DNA from: Enemella evansiae
GTDB taxonomy: Bacteria; Actinomycetota; Actinomycetes; Propionibacteriales; Propionibacteriaceae
Length of the DNA stretch: 64,000 nt
Reading direction: 5' to 3'
Assembly (NCBI RefSeq): GCF_002250705.1
Contig: NZ_NMVP01000002.1
Coordinates: forward strand, 62,001-126,000
In this document: piece by piece, positions 24,854 to 32,890 of the stretch
How positions within the stretch are numbered: the stretch's first letter is position 1
Layout of the letters: each line of letters begins with the position of its first letter
The notes under the pieces: generated by a model
Database searches by the model: none
What the model saw: the letters and a program-made list of their open reading frames with translations, nothing else
Told to the model about the DNA's origin: nothing
Made by a program: the position numbers and the translations under genes

Positions 24854-25867
24854 ATGGATACCACGCGCATCGTGCTCGCCGCCCGCCCCCATGGGGAACC
24901 CACTCGGGACGATTTCCGCACCGAAACGGTCGCCCTACCCGACCCGCAGGCCGGTGAGGCCCTGCTGCAGACGGTCTTCCTGTCCCTGGATCCCTACATG
25001 CGCGGCCGGATGAACGACGCGAAGTCCTACGCCGCCCCGGTGGAGCTCGGCCAGACGATGGTCGGGGCCACGGTCTCCCGGGTGCTCGAGGCCCCCGGTG
25101 GCGAGTTCGCTCCCGGTGACCTGGTGCTCGGTTACGGCGGTTGGCAGACCCATTCGGTCGAGCCCGTCGCCGGGTTGCGGAAGCTCGATCCGGAGCTGGC
25201 GCGGCCGTCGACCGCACTGGGTGTGTTCGGGATGCCCGGGCTGACCGCGTACACCGGCCTGCTCACCATCGGCCAGCCCAAGCCGGGTGAGACCGTCGTC
25301 GTGGCGGCCGCGACCGGACCGGTCGGTGCGACCGTCGGCCAGATCGCGAAGCTCAAGGGTGCGCGGGTGGTCGGCATCGCCGGCGGGCCGGAGAAGGTTG
25401 CGTACCTGGAAGAACTCGGTTTCGATGCCGCGATCGACCACCGTGCCCCCGACTTCATCGAGCAGCTGACCGCGGCCACCCCCGACGGCATCGACGTCTA
25501 TTTCGAGAACGTCGGCGGTGCGGTCTGGGATGCGGTGATCCCGCGGCTGAACACTTACGCCCGGGTACCGGTGTGCGGCCAGGTGGCGACCTACAACGAC
25601 ACCGAGCTGCCCGACGGACCGGACCGGGTCGGTTGGCTGATGCGCCAGATCCTGCAGCGCAGCCTGACCGTCCGCGGCTTCATCCAGACCGAGTTCGCCG
25701 ACCAGACCCCGCAGTTCCTGCAGGACATGGGTGCGTGGGTACGCGAGGGCGAGGTGCGCTACCGCGAGCATGTCGTCGAGGGCCTCGACAACGCCTTCGA
25801 TGCCTTCCTGGGCATGCTTTCCGGCCGGAACTTCGGCAAGACGGTGGTGCAGGTCTCCGAGTTGTAG
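24854..25867 (+). CDS. NADP-dependent medium-chain reductase, CurA/leukotriene-B4-dehydrogenase type
   Basis: A 337-aa zinc-independent MDR-family enzyme. The N-terminal catalytic part has FLSLDPYMRGRM (about 38-49), the signature of the curcumin reductase/alkenal one-oxidoreductase subgroup. The Rossmann part starts at VVVAAATGPVGATVGQIAKLKGARVVG, where AATGxVG replaces the usual GxGxxG. YFENVGG is also diagnostic. It would reduce the C=C bond of alpha,beta-unsaturated ketones or aldehydes with NADPH. The length is normal. It is followed by a UUCG-loop terminator at 25924-25945, so it is probably a single-gene unit. Confidence 0.87.
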   Translation: MDTTRIVLAARPHGEPTRDDFRTETVALPDPQAGEALLQTVFLSLDPYMRGRMNDAKSYAAPVELGQTMVGATVSRVLEAPGGEFAPGDLVLGYGGWQTHSVEPVAGLRKLDPELARPSTALGVFGMPGLTAYTGLLTIGQPKPGETVVVAAATGPVGATVGQIAKLKGARVVGIAGGPEKVAYLEELGFDAAIDHRAPDFIEQLTAATPDGIDVYFENVGGAVWDAVIPRLNTYARVPVCGQVATYNDTELPDGPDRVGWLMRQILQRSLTVRGFIQTEFADQTPQFLQDMGAWVREGEVRYREHVVEGLDNAFDAFLGMLSGRNFGKTVVQVSEL

Positions 25868-25923
25868 CCCAAGTAGGCGAAGGGCTCGCTCGGGCGTTGC
25901 CGGCCGTTCACCCGCGCTGCCAT

Positions 25924-25945
25924 CCCGATTCGTCGGGTTCGTTTT
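25924..25945 (+). terminator. Rho-independent terminator after the CurA-like gene
   Basis: CCCGA (25924-25928), a TTCG tetraloop and TCGGG (25933-25937) are followed by TTCGTTTT. A cUUCGg-type loop and a T-rich tail make this the clearest intrinsic terminator in the window. Confidence 0.75.
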
Positions 25946-25973
25946 GAGTTGCTCCCACACACGAGCGACTCAA
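25944..25973 (+). promoter_or_regulatory. Leader hairpin abutting the phnD ribosome-binding site
   Basis: TTGAGTTGCTC (25944-25954) pairs with GAGCGACTCAA (25963-25973), with one G-U pair, around an 8-nt loop. Its last two A residues begin the Shine-Dalgarno AAGGAG (25972-25977) of phnD. It could be an RNA switch on translation, an mRNA-stability stem or a DNA operator. Confidence 0.5.
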
Positions 25974-25982
25974 GGAGCAGTA

Positions 25983-26930
25983 GTGACCACGAACCGCACC
26001 CGCGCCCTCTATCTGGCGGCGTCCCTGACCCTGGTCCTGGCGACCGCTGCCTGTGGGCAGTCCGCGGCCGAGCCCGCCGCCGGGCCGGACGGGAGCAAGG
26101 ACACCATCGTGCTGGCCGCGGTGCCGTCGGAGCAGTCGCAGAGCCTGCAGAGCCAGTACGACAACATCATCAAGCTGCTGGAGCAGGAGACCGGCAAGAA
26201 GGTCGAGTTCCAGAACGCCACCGACTATGCCGCGGTGATCGAAGGGCAGCGGGCCGGCAAGATCGACCTGGCGGGTTACGGTCCGTTCTCCTACAAGATC
26301 GCCAAGGACGGCGGCGTACCCGTCGAGCCGATCGGCACCCCGGTCAAGACCAAGGACACTCCGCCCGGGTACTACTCGATGGGCTGGGCGCCGGGCAACT
26401 CGCCGGTGAGCTCGCTGAACGATTTCCGTGGCAAGAAGGTCTGCTTCGTCGACAAGGCCTCCACCTCCGGTTATCTCTATCCGACCGCGGGCCTGATGGC
26501 GGCCGGGATCGACCCGGAGAAGGACATCACCCCGGTGATGGCCGGTGGTCACGACGCCTCGCTGCTGGCGATCAAATCCGGCCAGTGCGATGTCGGTTTC
26601 GCCTACGACACGATGATCGACCAGGTGGTCTCCAAGGGCCAGCTGCAGCAGGGCGATGTCAAGCAGGTCTGGAAATCCGAGCAGATCGCCGGTTCGCCGC
26701 TGGCGATGAACACCCAGACCCTGGACGCCGACACCCAGGCCAAGATCCGGACCGCGATCACCACCAAGGCCAACGCGCCGGCGCTGATCGAGGCGGGCAT
26801 CTGCACCCCCGAGAAGTGCGACCTGCCGGACAAGGTCAAGTACGGCTATGTCGCGATCAACGACTCGGCCTACGAGGGTGTCCGCAAGGTGTGCGAGGTG
26901 ACGAAGTCCGAAGCCTGCAGCCAGGCCTGA
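25983..26930 (+). CDS. phnD: Phosphonate ABC transporter substrate-binding lipoprotein
   Basis: A 315-aa lipoprotein. The signal peptide ends in the lipobox TAAC (cysteine at about 24). The mature protein is a type-2 periplasmic-binding fold of the PhnD/PtxB group: TIVLAAVPSEQSQ, the conserved DLAGYGPFSY (about 95-104), STSGYLYPTAG (phosphonate-binding loop, about 160-170) and GFAYDTMID. It would capture phosphonates, phosphite or phosphate at the outer membrane face. GTG 25983 is supported by AAGGAG. It is the first gene of phnDCE and has a stem-loop in its leader. Confidence 0.88.
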   Translation: MTTNRTRALYLAASLTLVLATAACGQSAAEPAAGPDGSKDTIVLAAVPSEQSQSLQSQYDNIIKLLEQETGKKVEFQNATDYAAVIEGQRAGKIDLAGYGPFSYKIAKDGGVPVEPIGTPVKTKDTPPGYYSMGWAPGNSPVSSLNDFRGKKVCFVDKASTSGYLYPTAGLMAAGIDPEKDITPVMAGGHDASLLAIKSGQCDVGFAYDTMIDQVVSKGQLQQGDVKQVWKSEQIAGSPLAMNTQTLDADTQAKIRTAITTKANAPALIEAGICTPEKCDLPDKVKYGYVAINDSAYEGVRKVCEVTKSEACSQA

Positions 26931-26939
26931 GGTGCAACG

Positions 26940-27776
26940 ATGACCGAAGCCACCGTCACGCTTTCCCATGTCACCAAGCGATTCAGCCCGACTGTCACCG
27001 GTCTGGACGACGTCACCGTCTCCTTCGCCGGTAATCGGGTCACGGCACTGCTGGGGCTCTCCGGCTCGGGCAAGTCGACGCTGCTGCGGCACGTCAACGG
27101 CCTGCACCGTCCCAGCAGTGGGGAGGTGACGGTGCTCGGTACCCGGGTGGACACCGCGGGCAAGGCCGAGTTGCGCCGGCTGCGGCGCCAGATCGGTTTC
27201 ATCTTCCAGCACTTCAATCTGGTCGGGCCGATGTCGGTGCTGGAGAACGTCTGCACCGGCCGGCTCGGCCACCTGCGCGGACCGCGGCTCTCCCTGTTGA
27301 GCTATCCGAAACAGGTACGCCGGGACGCACTGGAGCAGCTCGACCGGGTCGGGTTGGCCGACCGGGCGTACCAGCGCGCCGACACGCTGTCAGGTGGTCA
27401 GCAGCAGCGGGTGGCGATCGCACGGGCGCTGATCCAGCGGCCGAAGATCCTGCTGGCCGATGAGCCGGTGGCCTCACTGGATCCGGTGTCGGCGCAGCAG
27501 GTGATGGAGCTGATCGGACGGATCAGCCGGGAGGAGCAGCTCACCGTGCTCTGCAGCCTGCACCAGGTGCAGCTGGCGATGGCCTTCTCCGACCAGATCG
27601 TCGGGCTGCGGCAGGGCCAGGTGGTGCTGGATCGGGAGACCGCCGACATCGACCGCGGTGAGGCGTTCGAGATCTATTCGAGCGTGGCCGGTGAGGACGA
27701 GGATCCGGTTCCCGACTCCTCGACGACCGGGCCGAGCACGGTCGTCGGTACGCCGGAAGCCGTCGTCGGCCGATGA
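26940..27776 (+). CDS. phnC: Phosphonate ABC transporter ATP-binding protein
   Basis: A 278-aa ATPase with Walker A GLSGSGKST (about 39-47), Q-loop FIFQHFNLV (about 88-96), signature LSGGQQQRVAIARAL (about 147-161), Walker B ILLADEP and switch His in CSLHQV. The segment GRLGHLRG after the Q-loop is typical of PhnC. The last 40 residues (DEDPVPDSSTTGP...) are an unusual disordered tail. It powers phosphonate import with PhnD and the fused PhnE. It begins 9 nt after phnD and its stop overlaps the start of phnE (ATGA). Confidence 0.9.
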   Translation: MTEATVTLSHVTKRFSPTVTGLDDVTVSFAGNRVTALLGLSGSGKSTLLRHVNGLHRPSSGEVTVLGTRVDTAGKAELRRLRRQIGFIFQHFNLVGPMSVLENVCTGRLGHLRGPRLSLLSYPKQVRRDALEQLDRVGLADRAYQRADTLSGGQQQRVAIARALIQRPKILLADEPVASLDPVSAQQVMELIGRISREEQLTVLCSLHQVQLAMAFSDQIVGLRQGQVVLDRETADIDRGEAFEIYSSVAGEDEDPVPDSSTTGPSTVVGTPEAVVGR

Positions 27777-29485
27777 CGACGATCAAGATCGACCGGCCGC
27801 AATCCTCGGCGGGATTGACTTTCCCGCCCCGTCCGGCACCGAGCGTGCGCGGTGTCGCGGCGGCGGTGATCATGCTCGGGCTGCTCGCCGCGGCGATCTG
27901 GTCGACGATCGAGCTGCGGATCAATGTGGCCTCGTTCATCGACTCCGCCGACAACGCCGGACGGTTCATCCGACGGATGGTGCCACTGGACTTTCCACCC
28001 GCCGGGGAGCTGCTCGGGCTGATCGGTCAGACCCTGTCGATCGTGCTGCTGGCGACGTTGCTCGGGGTGGTGCTGTCGATTCCGGTGGCACTGCTGGCGG
28101 CCTGGAACACCACGACCGGGAACGGGGTCCGGGTGGTCAGTCGCGGGGTGATCGTGCTCGCCCGGGCGATCCCCGATCTGATCCTGGCGATCTTCTTCAT
28201 GCGGGTCTTCGGTCTGGGCGCGCTCCCCGGGGTGATCGCGATGGGGCTGCATTCGGTCGGCATGGTCGGCAAGCTGTACGCCGACGCGATCGAATCGCTG
28301 GACAACGGGCCGCAGGAAGCGATCCGCGCTGCCGGGGGCGGCCGCTTGCAGCAGATCACCGCGGGGATCCTGGTGCCGCTCACCCCGCAGATCATCGCGA
28401 CCGCCCTGCACCGTTTCGACATCAACCTGCGCACCTCGGTGCTGCTGGGTTATGTCGGGGTGGGTGGCATCGGGCTGGCGATGGCGGATTCGCTGCGCTC
28501 GTTGAACTATCGGCGCGGGATGGCATTGGCGTTCGCGGTGCTGGTGCTGTGCATCGCGGTGGAGCTGCTATCCGGGGCGTTGCGCACCGCGATCCTGGCG
28601 CAGACCGGCAGCAGCGGTGGCCGGACCAGCTGGAGCGACCGACTGACCCGACGCATCGCCGGCGTCGGTGATCGTGGTTCGGCGGCGGCGGTTGGGGCGA
28701 GGGAGCGGTTGAGCCCGCCCTGGGACGGAGCGCGGCAGGGCCGGTTCGGTGGCATCGCGGTGTTCGTGATGCTGATCGTCGCGGCGTTCATCGGCTCCGG
28801 GATCAGGCCCACCGATCTGGTGGCCGGGATCGGGAAAGTCATTCCCACGATGGGATTCTTCCTGCCGCCGGGTGGCTGGGACATCATCGACGACATCGCC
28901 GCCCAGATGCTGATGACGATCCAGATCGGGCTGGCGGCGACGCTGCTCGGTGCGATCCTGGCGATCCCGGTCGGGATCCTGGCGGCCCGCAATGTGGTCG
29001 GCAATCGGGTGGTGGCGACCTGTCTGCGGGTGTTCATCGTGATCGTGCGTGGCATTCCCGAGCTGATCGTGGCGATCATCTTCGTCGTCATCTCCGGACT
29101 GGGTGGGGTGGCCGGCACGATGGCCCTGGCGATCGGCGCGGTCGGGTTGCTCGGCAAACTGGTCGCGGATTCACTGGAGGAGACCGATACCGCCGCGCAG
29201 GATGCCCTGCGCGCCTCCGGAGCGACCCGGTTGCAGGTCTTCTTCGGTGCCACCCTGCGGCAGGCGCTGCCAGCCTTCGTCGCCCATCTGATGTACCTGC
29301 TGGACGTCAACATCCGCTCCGCCACCCTGCTCGGCATCGTCGGCGCCGGTGGCATCGGCTTCTTGCTGCTGAACGCGGCCCGGGTGCTCGAATTCCCCGT
29401 GGTGACGACGATCCTGCTCTTCATCCTGGCAACCGTCCTGATCGTCGAAGCGCTCGCCGTCTTCGTCCGCAAAGCCGTCCGCTGA
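27773..29485 (+). CDS. phnE: Phosphonate ABC transporter permease, fused PhnE1-PhnE2
   Basis: A 570-aa protein made of two complete permease modules. Module 1 (about 20-280) has its EAA loop around 182-195 (QEAIRAAGGGRLQQI). Module 2 (about 320-570) has its EAA loop around 476-490 (QDALRASGATRLQVF). A polar linker with GSSGGRTSWSDR joins them. In E. coli PhnE is one module that dimerises; here one chain would form the whole pore. Each module has about six helices. It completes phnDCE. The next genes downstream are a repeat-flanked HNH gene, not the C-P lyase genes, so co-transcription ends here. Confidence 0.88.
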   Translation: MTTIKIDRPQSSAGLTFPPRPAPSVRGVAAAVIMLGLLAAAIWSTIELRINVASFIDSADNAGRFIRRMVPLDFPPAGELLGLIGQTLSIVLLATLLGVVLSIPVALLAAWNTTTGNGVRVVSRGVIVLARAIPDLILAIFFMRVFGLGALPGVIAMGLHSVGMVGKLYADAIESLDNGPQEAIRAAGGGRLQQITAGILVPLTPQIIATALHRFDINLRTSVLLGYVGVGGIGLAMADSLRSLNYRRGMALAFAVLVLCIAVELLSGALRTAILAQTGSSGGRTSWSDRLTRRIAGVGDRGSAAAVGARERLSPPWDGARQGRFGGIAVFVMLIVAAFIGSGIRPTDLVAGIGKVIPTMGFFLPPGGWDIIDDIAAQMLMTIQIGLAATLLGAILAIPVGILAARNVVGNRVVATCLRVFIVIVRGIPELIVAIIFVVISGLGGVAGTMALAIGAVGLLGKLVADSLEETDTAAQDALRASGATRLQVFFGATLRQALPAFVAHLMYLLDVNIRSATLLGIVGAGGIGFLLLNAARVLEFPVVTTILLFILATVLIVEALAVFVRKAVR

Positions 29486-29494
29486 TCCATACGC

Positions 29495-29603
29495 GCCGGC
29501 TGAGCGAGGAACGCAGCGACGAGTCGAAACAAGGCCCCCCACGTTCATCGAGTAGTCGGCCATGCGCAGCGAAGCGGAGCAATGGCCGACGTGTCGAGAT
29601 GAA
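29495..29603. repeat. Composite intergenic repeat copy 3 (both families)
   Basis: First part: GCCGGC plus TGAGCGAGGAACGCAGCGAC and GAGTCGAA (29495-29528), the plus-strand form of the family. Second part: ACGTTCATCGAGTAG (29541-29555), then a hairpin TCGGCCAT (29556-29563) / ATGGCCGA (29582-29589), then GTGTCGAGATGAA (29591-29603). The second unit has the same borders as the copies at 31511-31592 and 44638-44680 but a different centre. It lies between phnE and the HNH gene. Confidence 0.6.
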
Positions 29604-29625
29604 TCCAGAAACTTTCCTCAAACCC

Positions 29626-29654
29626 TTGAGTTATTCGAACACGGTGACTAATGT
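29626..29654 (+). promoter_or_regulatory. Promoter of the DUF222 HNH gene
   Basis: TTGAGT (29626-29631) and TAATGT (29649-29654) are separated by 17 bp, and the region is locally AT-rich. GAGAGGAGGTGA precedes the ATG at 29687. The HNH gene therefore has its own promoter within the phn locus. Confidence 0.65.
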
Positions 29655-29686
29655 TGGATGTAGCAGTTGAGAGGAGGTGACCAACG

Positions 29687-31363
29687 ATGACCACCGAACG
29701 AGCCGAAGTGTTCGCAGCGATCCGCGCCGAGAGCGACACCATCGCCCAGGCCGAAGCCCGCCGCCTGGTCGCGATCGCCGCCGCCTGCGACACCTACTCC
29801 GGGTTGAACACCCACACCGACGAACTCACCGCCAGGGTTCTGCACGGTGAACAGCTCGTGTTCCCCGGCGCCGACGGTACGCCGGGGATCACCGAGTTCT
29901 TCCACCTCGAGTTGGCGATGTCGCTGGGGTGTTCACCGGAGACCGCGCAGGTCTGGACCGCCGACGTGTTGAATCTTCGCCATCGGCATCCGATCCTGTG
30001 GCAGGCCACCCTGGACTGCGACATCCCCGTCTGGGTCGCCCGCGACATCTCCCGCGCCGCCTTGCACCTCTCCTTCACCCAGGCCCGCGAGTTCGACTCC
30101 CTCTGGTCCCTCCGTCTGGTCAACCTCACGCCAAAGCGCGCGGTCGCGACGACCGAGGCTCAGGTCGCGCTGATTCTCAACGACGACAAGGAAGCCGAAC
30201 GCCAGGCCGCGAAGAAGCAGCGCCGCGTCGAGTTCACCCCGAACAGGACCATCGCTGGCATCACCGACCTCTACGCCAACCTCGACACCGGCGACGCCGC
30301 CCACCTGAACGGCACCCTCGACCGCCTCGCCGACGTGCTCAAGGCCGGTGGCTCCACCGCGTCCCGTGACGAGTTGCGGGCCGAAGCCCTCGGCCACCTC
30401 GCCCATCCCGACCGGGCCCGGCAACTCTTGCAACCCTCATTGTTCGACGGCGCGACCGTCACGCCTACCGGTGAGGTGGTCAACAAGCACGGGGAGATCG
30501 TCACGTCCACCAGTGAGCGCTGCCGGCATGGCGACGAGTTGATCCTGCACGTCACCGGTGCCGATCTGGCCAAGGGTCGTGGCGGCGAAGGCGACGCGCT
30601 CGGACCGGTCACCCTCCAGCATCTGAAAGAGCTGCTCGCCCAGTGCGGCGGGACCGTGAAGGTGCGACCGGTCATCGACCTGGCCGCCCCGATGATGGTG
30701 AACACCTACCGACCCAGCGACGAACTCGCCATGCGCATCAAACTCCGCGACCGATATGTCATGTTTCCCCGATCGAATCGCAGCGCGTTCGGCCGCGGGA
30801 TCGACCTGGACCATACGATTCCCGCCCCGGAGGGGCCGACGAGCTCGGACAACCTGGGGCCGTTGAACCGGTCAGCCCACCGCGCCAGAACCCACGCCGG
30901 ATTCACCCTCGAGCAACCCTCCCCCGGGGTGTTCCACTGGAAAACACCGGCAGGGCAGGAAGCCTGGGTCAGCCGCCACGGCACCTGGGACCATCCACCA
31001 CCCGACCATCTGATCAACGACCCGGCCGCCTCGCTGTCCCGGACCGAACAACTCCTCCGCGACACCCTGATCAACGGGCAGGCCCAGTTGGAGAAGGAAC
31101 AGGCCGAAGCCGAACAAGCCGCCGACGAAGCCCGCGAGCGCGAGCGACTCCGCCGCGCCCGCAAGAACCAACGCCTCCGCGACCTACGCCAGGCTGCCCG
31201 CGAACAAGCCGAGGCCACGAAGCGGTCCCGAGCCGCGGAGCCGAACGAGCCGCAGCGGAACAGGGCCACACGGAAGAAGGCAGAGCAACCGGCCTCGTCG
31301 ATACTGCGGCCTGCCCTGCTCCCCCACCAGGGAAGCGAATCCGTCGAACCCGCACCCTTCTGA
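29687..31363 (+). CDS. DUF222-domain HNH endonuclease (putative mobile gene)
   Basis: A 558-aa protein of the DUF222/HNH type that is multiplied in many actinobacterial genomes. Residues about 10-320 are the helical DUF222 region. The HNH core is at about 365-400: GIDLDHTIPAPEGPTSSDNLGPLNRSAH, with the D-H, N and H positions present, though the cysteines common in this family are missing. The C-terminal 90 residues are a charged coiled coil (EKEQAEAEQAADEARERERL). Function is unproven; homing or self-splicing-intron-like mobility has been suggested for such genes. It is flanked on both sides by intergenic repeats and splits the phosphonate locus. Confidence 0.82.
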   Translation: MTTERAEVFAAIRAESDTIAQAEARRLVAIAAACDTYSGLNTHTDELTARVLHGEQLVFPGADGTPGITEFFHLELAMSLGCSPETAQVWTADVLNLRHRHPILWQATLDCDIPVWVARDISRAALHLSFTQAREFDSLWSLRLVNLTPKRAVATTEAQVALILNDDKEAERQAAKKQRRVEFTPNRTIAGITDLYANLDTGDAAHLNGTLDRLADVLKAGGSTASRDELRAEALGHLAHPDRARQLLQPSLFDGATVTPTGEVVNKHGEIVTSTSERCRHGDELILHVTGADLAKGRGGEGDALGPVTLQHLKELLAQCGGTVKVRPVIDLAAPMMVNTYRPSDELAMRIKLRDRYVMFPRSNRSAFGRGIDLDHTIPAPEGPTSSDNLGPLNRSAHRARTHAGFTLEQPSPGVFHWKTPAGQEAWVSRHGTWDHPPPDHLINDPAASLSRTEQLLRDTLINGQAQLEKEQAEAEQAADEARERERLRRARKNQRLRDLRQAAREQAEATKRSRAAEPNEPQRNRATRKKAEQPASSILRPALLPHQGSESVEPAPF

Positions 31364-31366
31364 ACC

Positions 31367-31415
31367 GGTCGGGGCATCATCCTTCGGTCCGAGCATGGTG
31401 TGCCATGCCCCAACC
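31367..31415 (+). terminator. Long-loop hairpin after the HNH gene
   Basis: GGTCGGGGCAT (31367-31377) faces ATGCCCCAACC (31405-31415) with one mismatch across 27 nt. CCATGCCCCAAC is then repeated directly (31403-31414 and 31422-31433). It begins 3 nt after the HNH stop codon, so transcription end is the likely role. Confidence 0.4.
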
Positions 31416-31460
31416 GAACTCCCATGCCCCAACACCGAGCGCGCAGTCAACACCCACGTT

Positions 31461-31618
31461 GGTTGAGCGAGGAGCGCAGCGACGAGTCGAAGGGCGCTCC
31501 GCCAACATGGGTTCATCTCGACACGGTCGCTGCGCGACCTACTCGATGAACGTGAAAGACACGGTCGCTGCGCGACCTACTCGATGAACGTGGTGAGACT
31601 CGCTCGCTCAGCCCACGT
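31461..31618. repeat. Repeat array copy 4 (two families, one tandem)
   Basis: 31461-31491 is GGTTGAGCGAGGAGCGCAGC followed by GACGAGTCGAA. 31511-31553 is a 43-bp unit (GTTCATCTCGACAC, stem GGTCGC-TGC-GCGACC, TACTCGATGAACGT) that is identical to 44638-44680. Its last 35 bp (31520-31554) are repeated at 31558-31592, a 38-bp period. A partial first-family copy, ACTCGCTCGCTCAGCC, lies at 31597-31612. The array fills most of the gap between the HNH gene and the FAD oxidoreductase; I see no gene in it. Confidence 0.65.
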
Positions 31619-31630
31619 ACCGGTGGAACC

Positions 31631-32758
31631 TCAGGTGGCGAGTTCGTCGAGGACGCGGCGGGCGAGACCGAAGCTGAGGGTCATGCCGACGCCGCTGGTC
31701 ACCGAGACCACCGAGGTCCGCGGATCGAGGTGTCGGACCAACAGATCGGACTGCGGGCTGGCGGCGTACACGCCCTGCCAGCGTTGCCGGACCCGTAACC
31801 GGTCGACGCCGAGCACCATCGCGATCTCCGCCAGCAGCCGGTCGCTGATTCCCTCGTCCAGGAAGGGATCCTGGCTCACCGCGTACCGGTGCGAGTCGCC
31901 GACCAGGAGCGATCCATCGGGCCGTGGCGCGAACATCACATTCGCCACCATCTCCACCAGCTCGGGCGCCTGGCCCGTGACCTCCGCGCGGACCGCCTCG
32001 GCAGCCGGCATCGCCGCCAGCCCGCCATAACGCAGCATCGATGTCGCGGTCAGCACCGCCGCATGTGTGGACAGCCCCGGTGGCGGTTCGACCAGCGCCA
32101 TCTGCAGGGCACAGCGCTGCAGCTCGACCTGGTCGGCGACCTCCGGCCACAACAGGTCCACGTCGTGCCCCACGCAGACGATCACCTGCTCCGCCCGCAG
32201 CTCCCCACGCGTGGTCCGCACCATCCCGTCCGCAGCCCCCAGGCACGCGGTCCGCCAGTCGATCGGCACCCCCGTCCCGGCCAGCCAGTCCGCCAACCGG
32301 GCCACGGTGGTCCGCGGATCGACCCGCAGATCCTGGGTCAGCGCGACCGCCCCGACCAATCCGGGCAGCTCCCGCTCCCCACCGGTCAGCAACCCCGCCG
32401 CCGCACCGGCACTCAGCAACCGGCCGCGGTCCGGCCGCGCAGCGACGAACTCCTCCAGCACCGCGAACTGCGCAGTGCTGCGGGCCACCACCAGTCCCCC
32501 GTCGGTACGCACCGGCAACCCCGACTCCGCGGCCGTCGCCAACCAGCCCTCCCGGGAGGCCCGCACCAACGCGTCATGCTCATCGGGCTGCGCGCTCAGA
32601 CCGCAGTGCCCGAAGTTGCGGATCGAGGCACCCACCGCCCGCTCGTCCCGATCGATCACCCGCACCGACAAGCCCCGCCGCCGGGCCTCGATGGCATGGG
32701 CCAGACCGACGATGCCGGCCCCGACCACGATCAGATCAGCACTGCTCTGCACACTCAC
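31631..32758 (-). CDS. FAD-dependent oxidoreductase of phosphonate loci (TIGR03364/HpnW-like)
   Basis: A 375-aa DAO-type flavoprotein. The N-terminal dinucleotide fold is DLIVVGAGIVGLAHAIEARRRGL, with SIRNFGHCG soon after. The substrate and FAD region near the end contains WQGVYAAS and TSGVGMTLSFGLARRVLDEL. The group named TIGR03364 is found beside PhnX-like hydrolases and phosphonate transporters, as here, and related enzymes oxidise amino- or N-alkylaminophosphonates to feed phosphonatase-type pathways. That function is inferred. GTG 32758 is taken as the start (GTG 32754 is possible). It is divergent from the PhnX-like gene, sharing its promoter region. Confidence 0.76.
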   Translation of the reverse strand: MSVQSSADLIVVGAGIVGLAHAIEARRRGLSVRVIDRDERAVGASIRNFGHCGLSAQPDEHDALVRASREGWLATAAESGLPVRTDGGLVVARSTAQFAVLEEFVAARPDRGRLLSAGAAAGLLTGGERELPGLVGAVALTQDLRVDPRTTVARLADWLAGTGVPIDWRTACLGAADGMVRTTRGELRAEQVIVCVGHDVDLLWPEVADQVELQRCALQMALVEPPPGLSTHAAVLTATSMLRYGGLAAMPAAEAVRAEVTGQAPELVEMVANVMFAPRPDGSLLVGDSHRYAVSQDPFLDEGISDRLLAEIAMVLGVDRLRVRQRWQGVYAASPQSDLLVRHLDPRTSVVSVTSGVGMTLSFGLARRVLDELAT

Positions 32759-32835
32759 CCGGCCATCCTGCCCGGGCACCGATCCCCGACAAGGGGTGCG
32801 CGACGACTTGTAGCACCATTCACCGCCCGTTAACC

Positions 32836-32851
32836 CAGCTGTCGACAACTG
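32836..32851. promoter_or_regulatory. Candidate PhnF operator
   Basis: CAGCTGTCGACAACTG is a 16-bp palindrome with one mismatched pair, centred on TGTCGACA. It lies between the divergent FAD oxidoreductase and PhnX-like genes, where a GntR-family repressor encoded in the same operon could bind. Confidence 0.45.
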
Positions 32852-32890
32852 CTGGTGGCGATCCGCCTAGCATGCGGCCCGGAGGTCCCC

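Noticed and set aside
25906..25912. GTTCACC as a PhoP (PHO box) site upstream of phnD
   Set aside because: Only one good 7-mer is present; the neighbouring unit is 10 rather than 11 bp away and matches poorly, and it lies before the terminator of the previous gene.
31378..31433. Small coding region between the HNH gene and the repeat array
   Set aside because: The sequence is explained by an inverted repeat and a short direct repeat, with no ribosome site.
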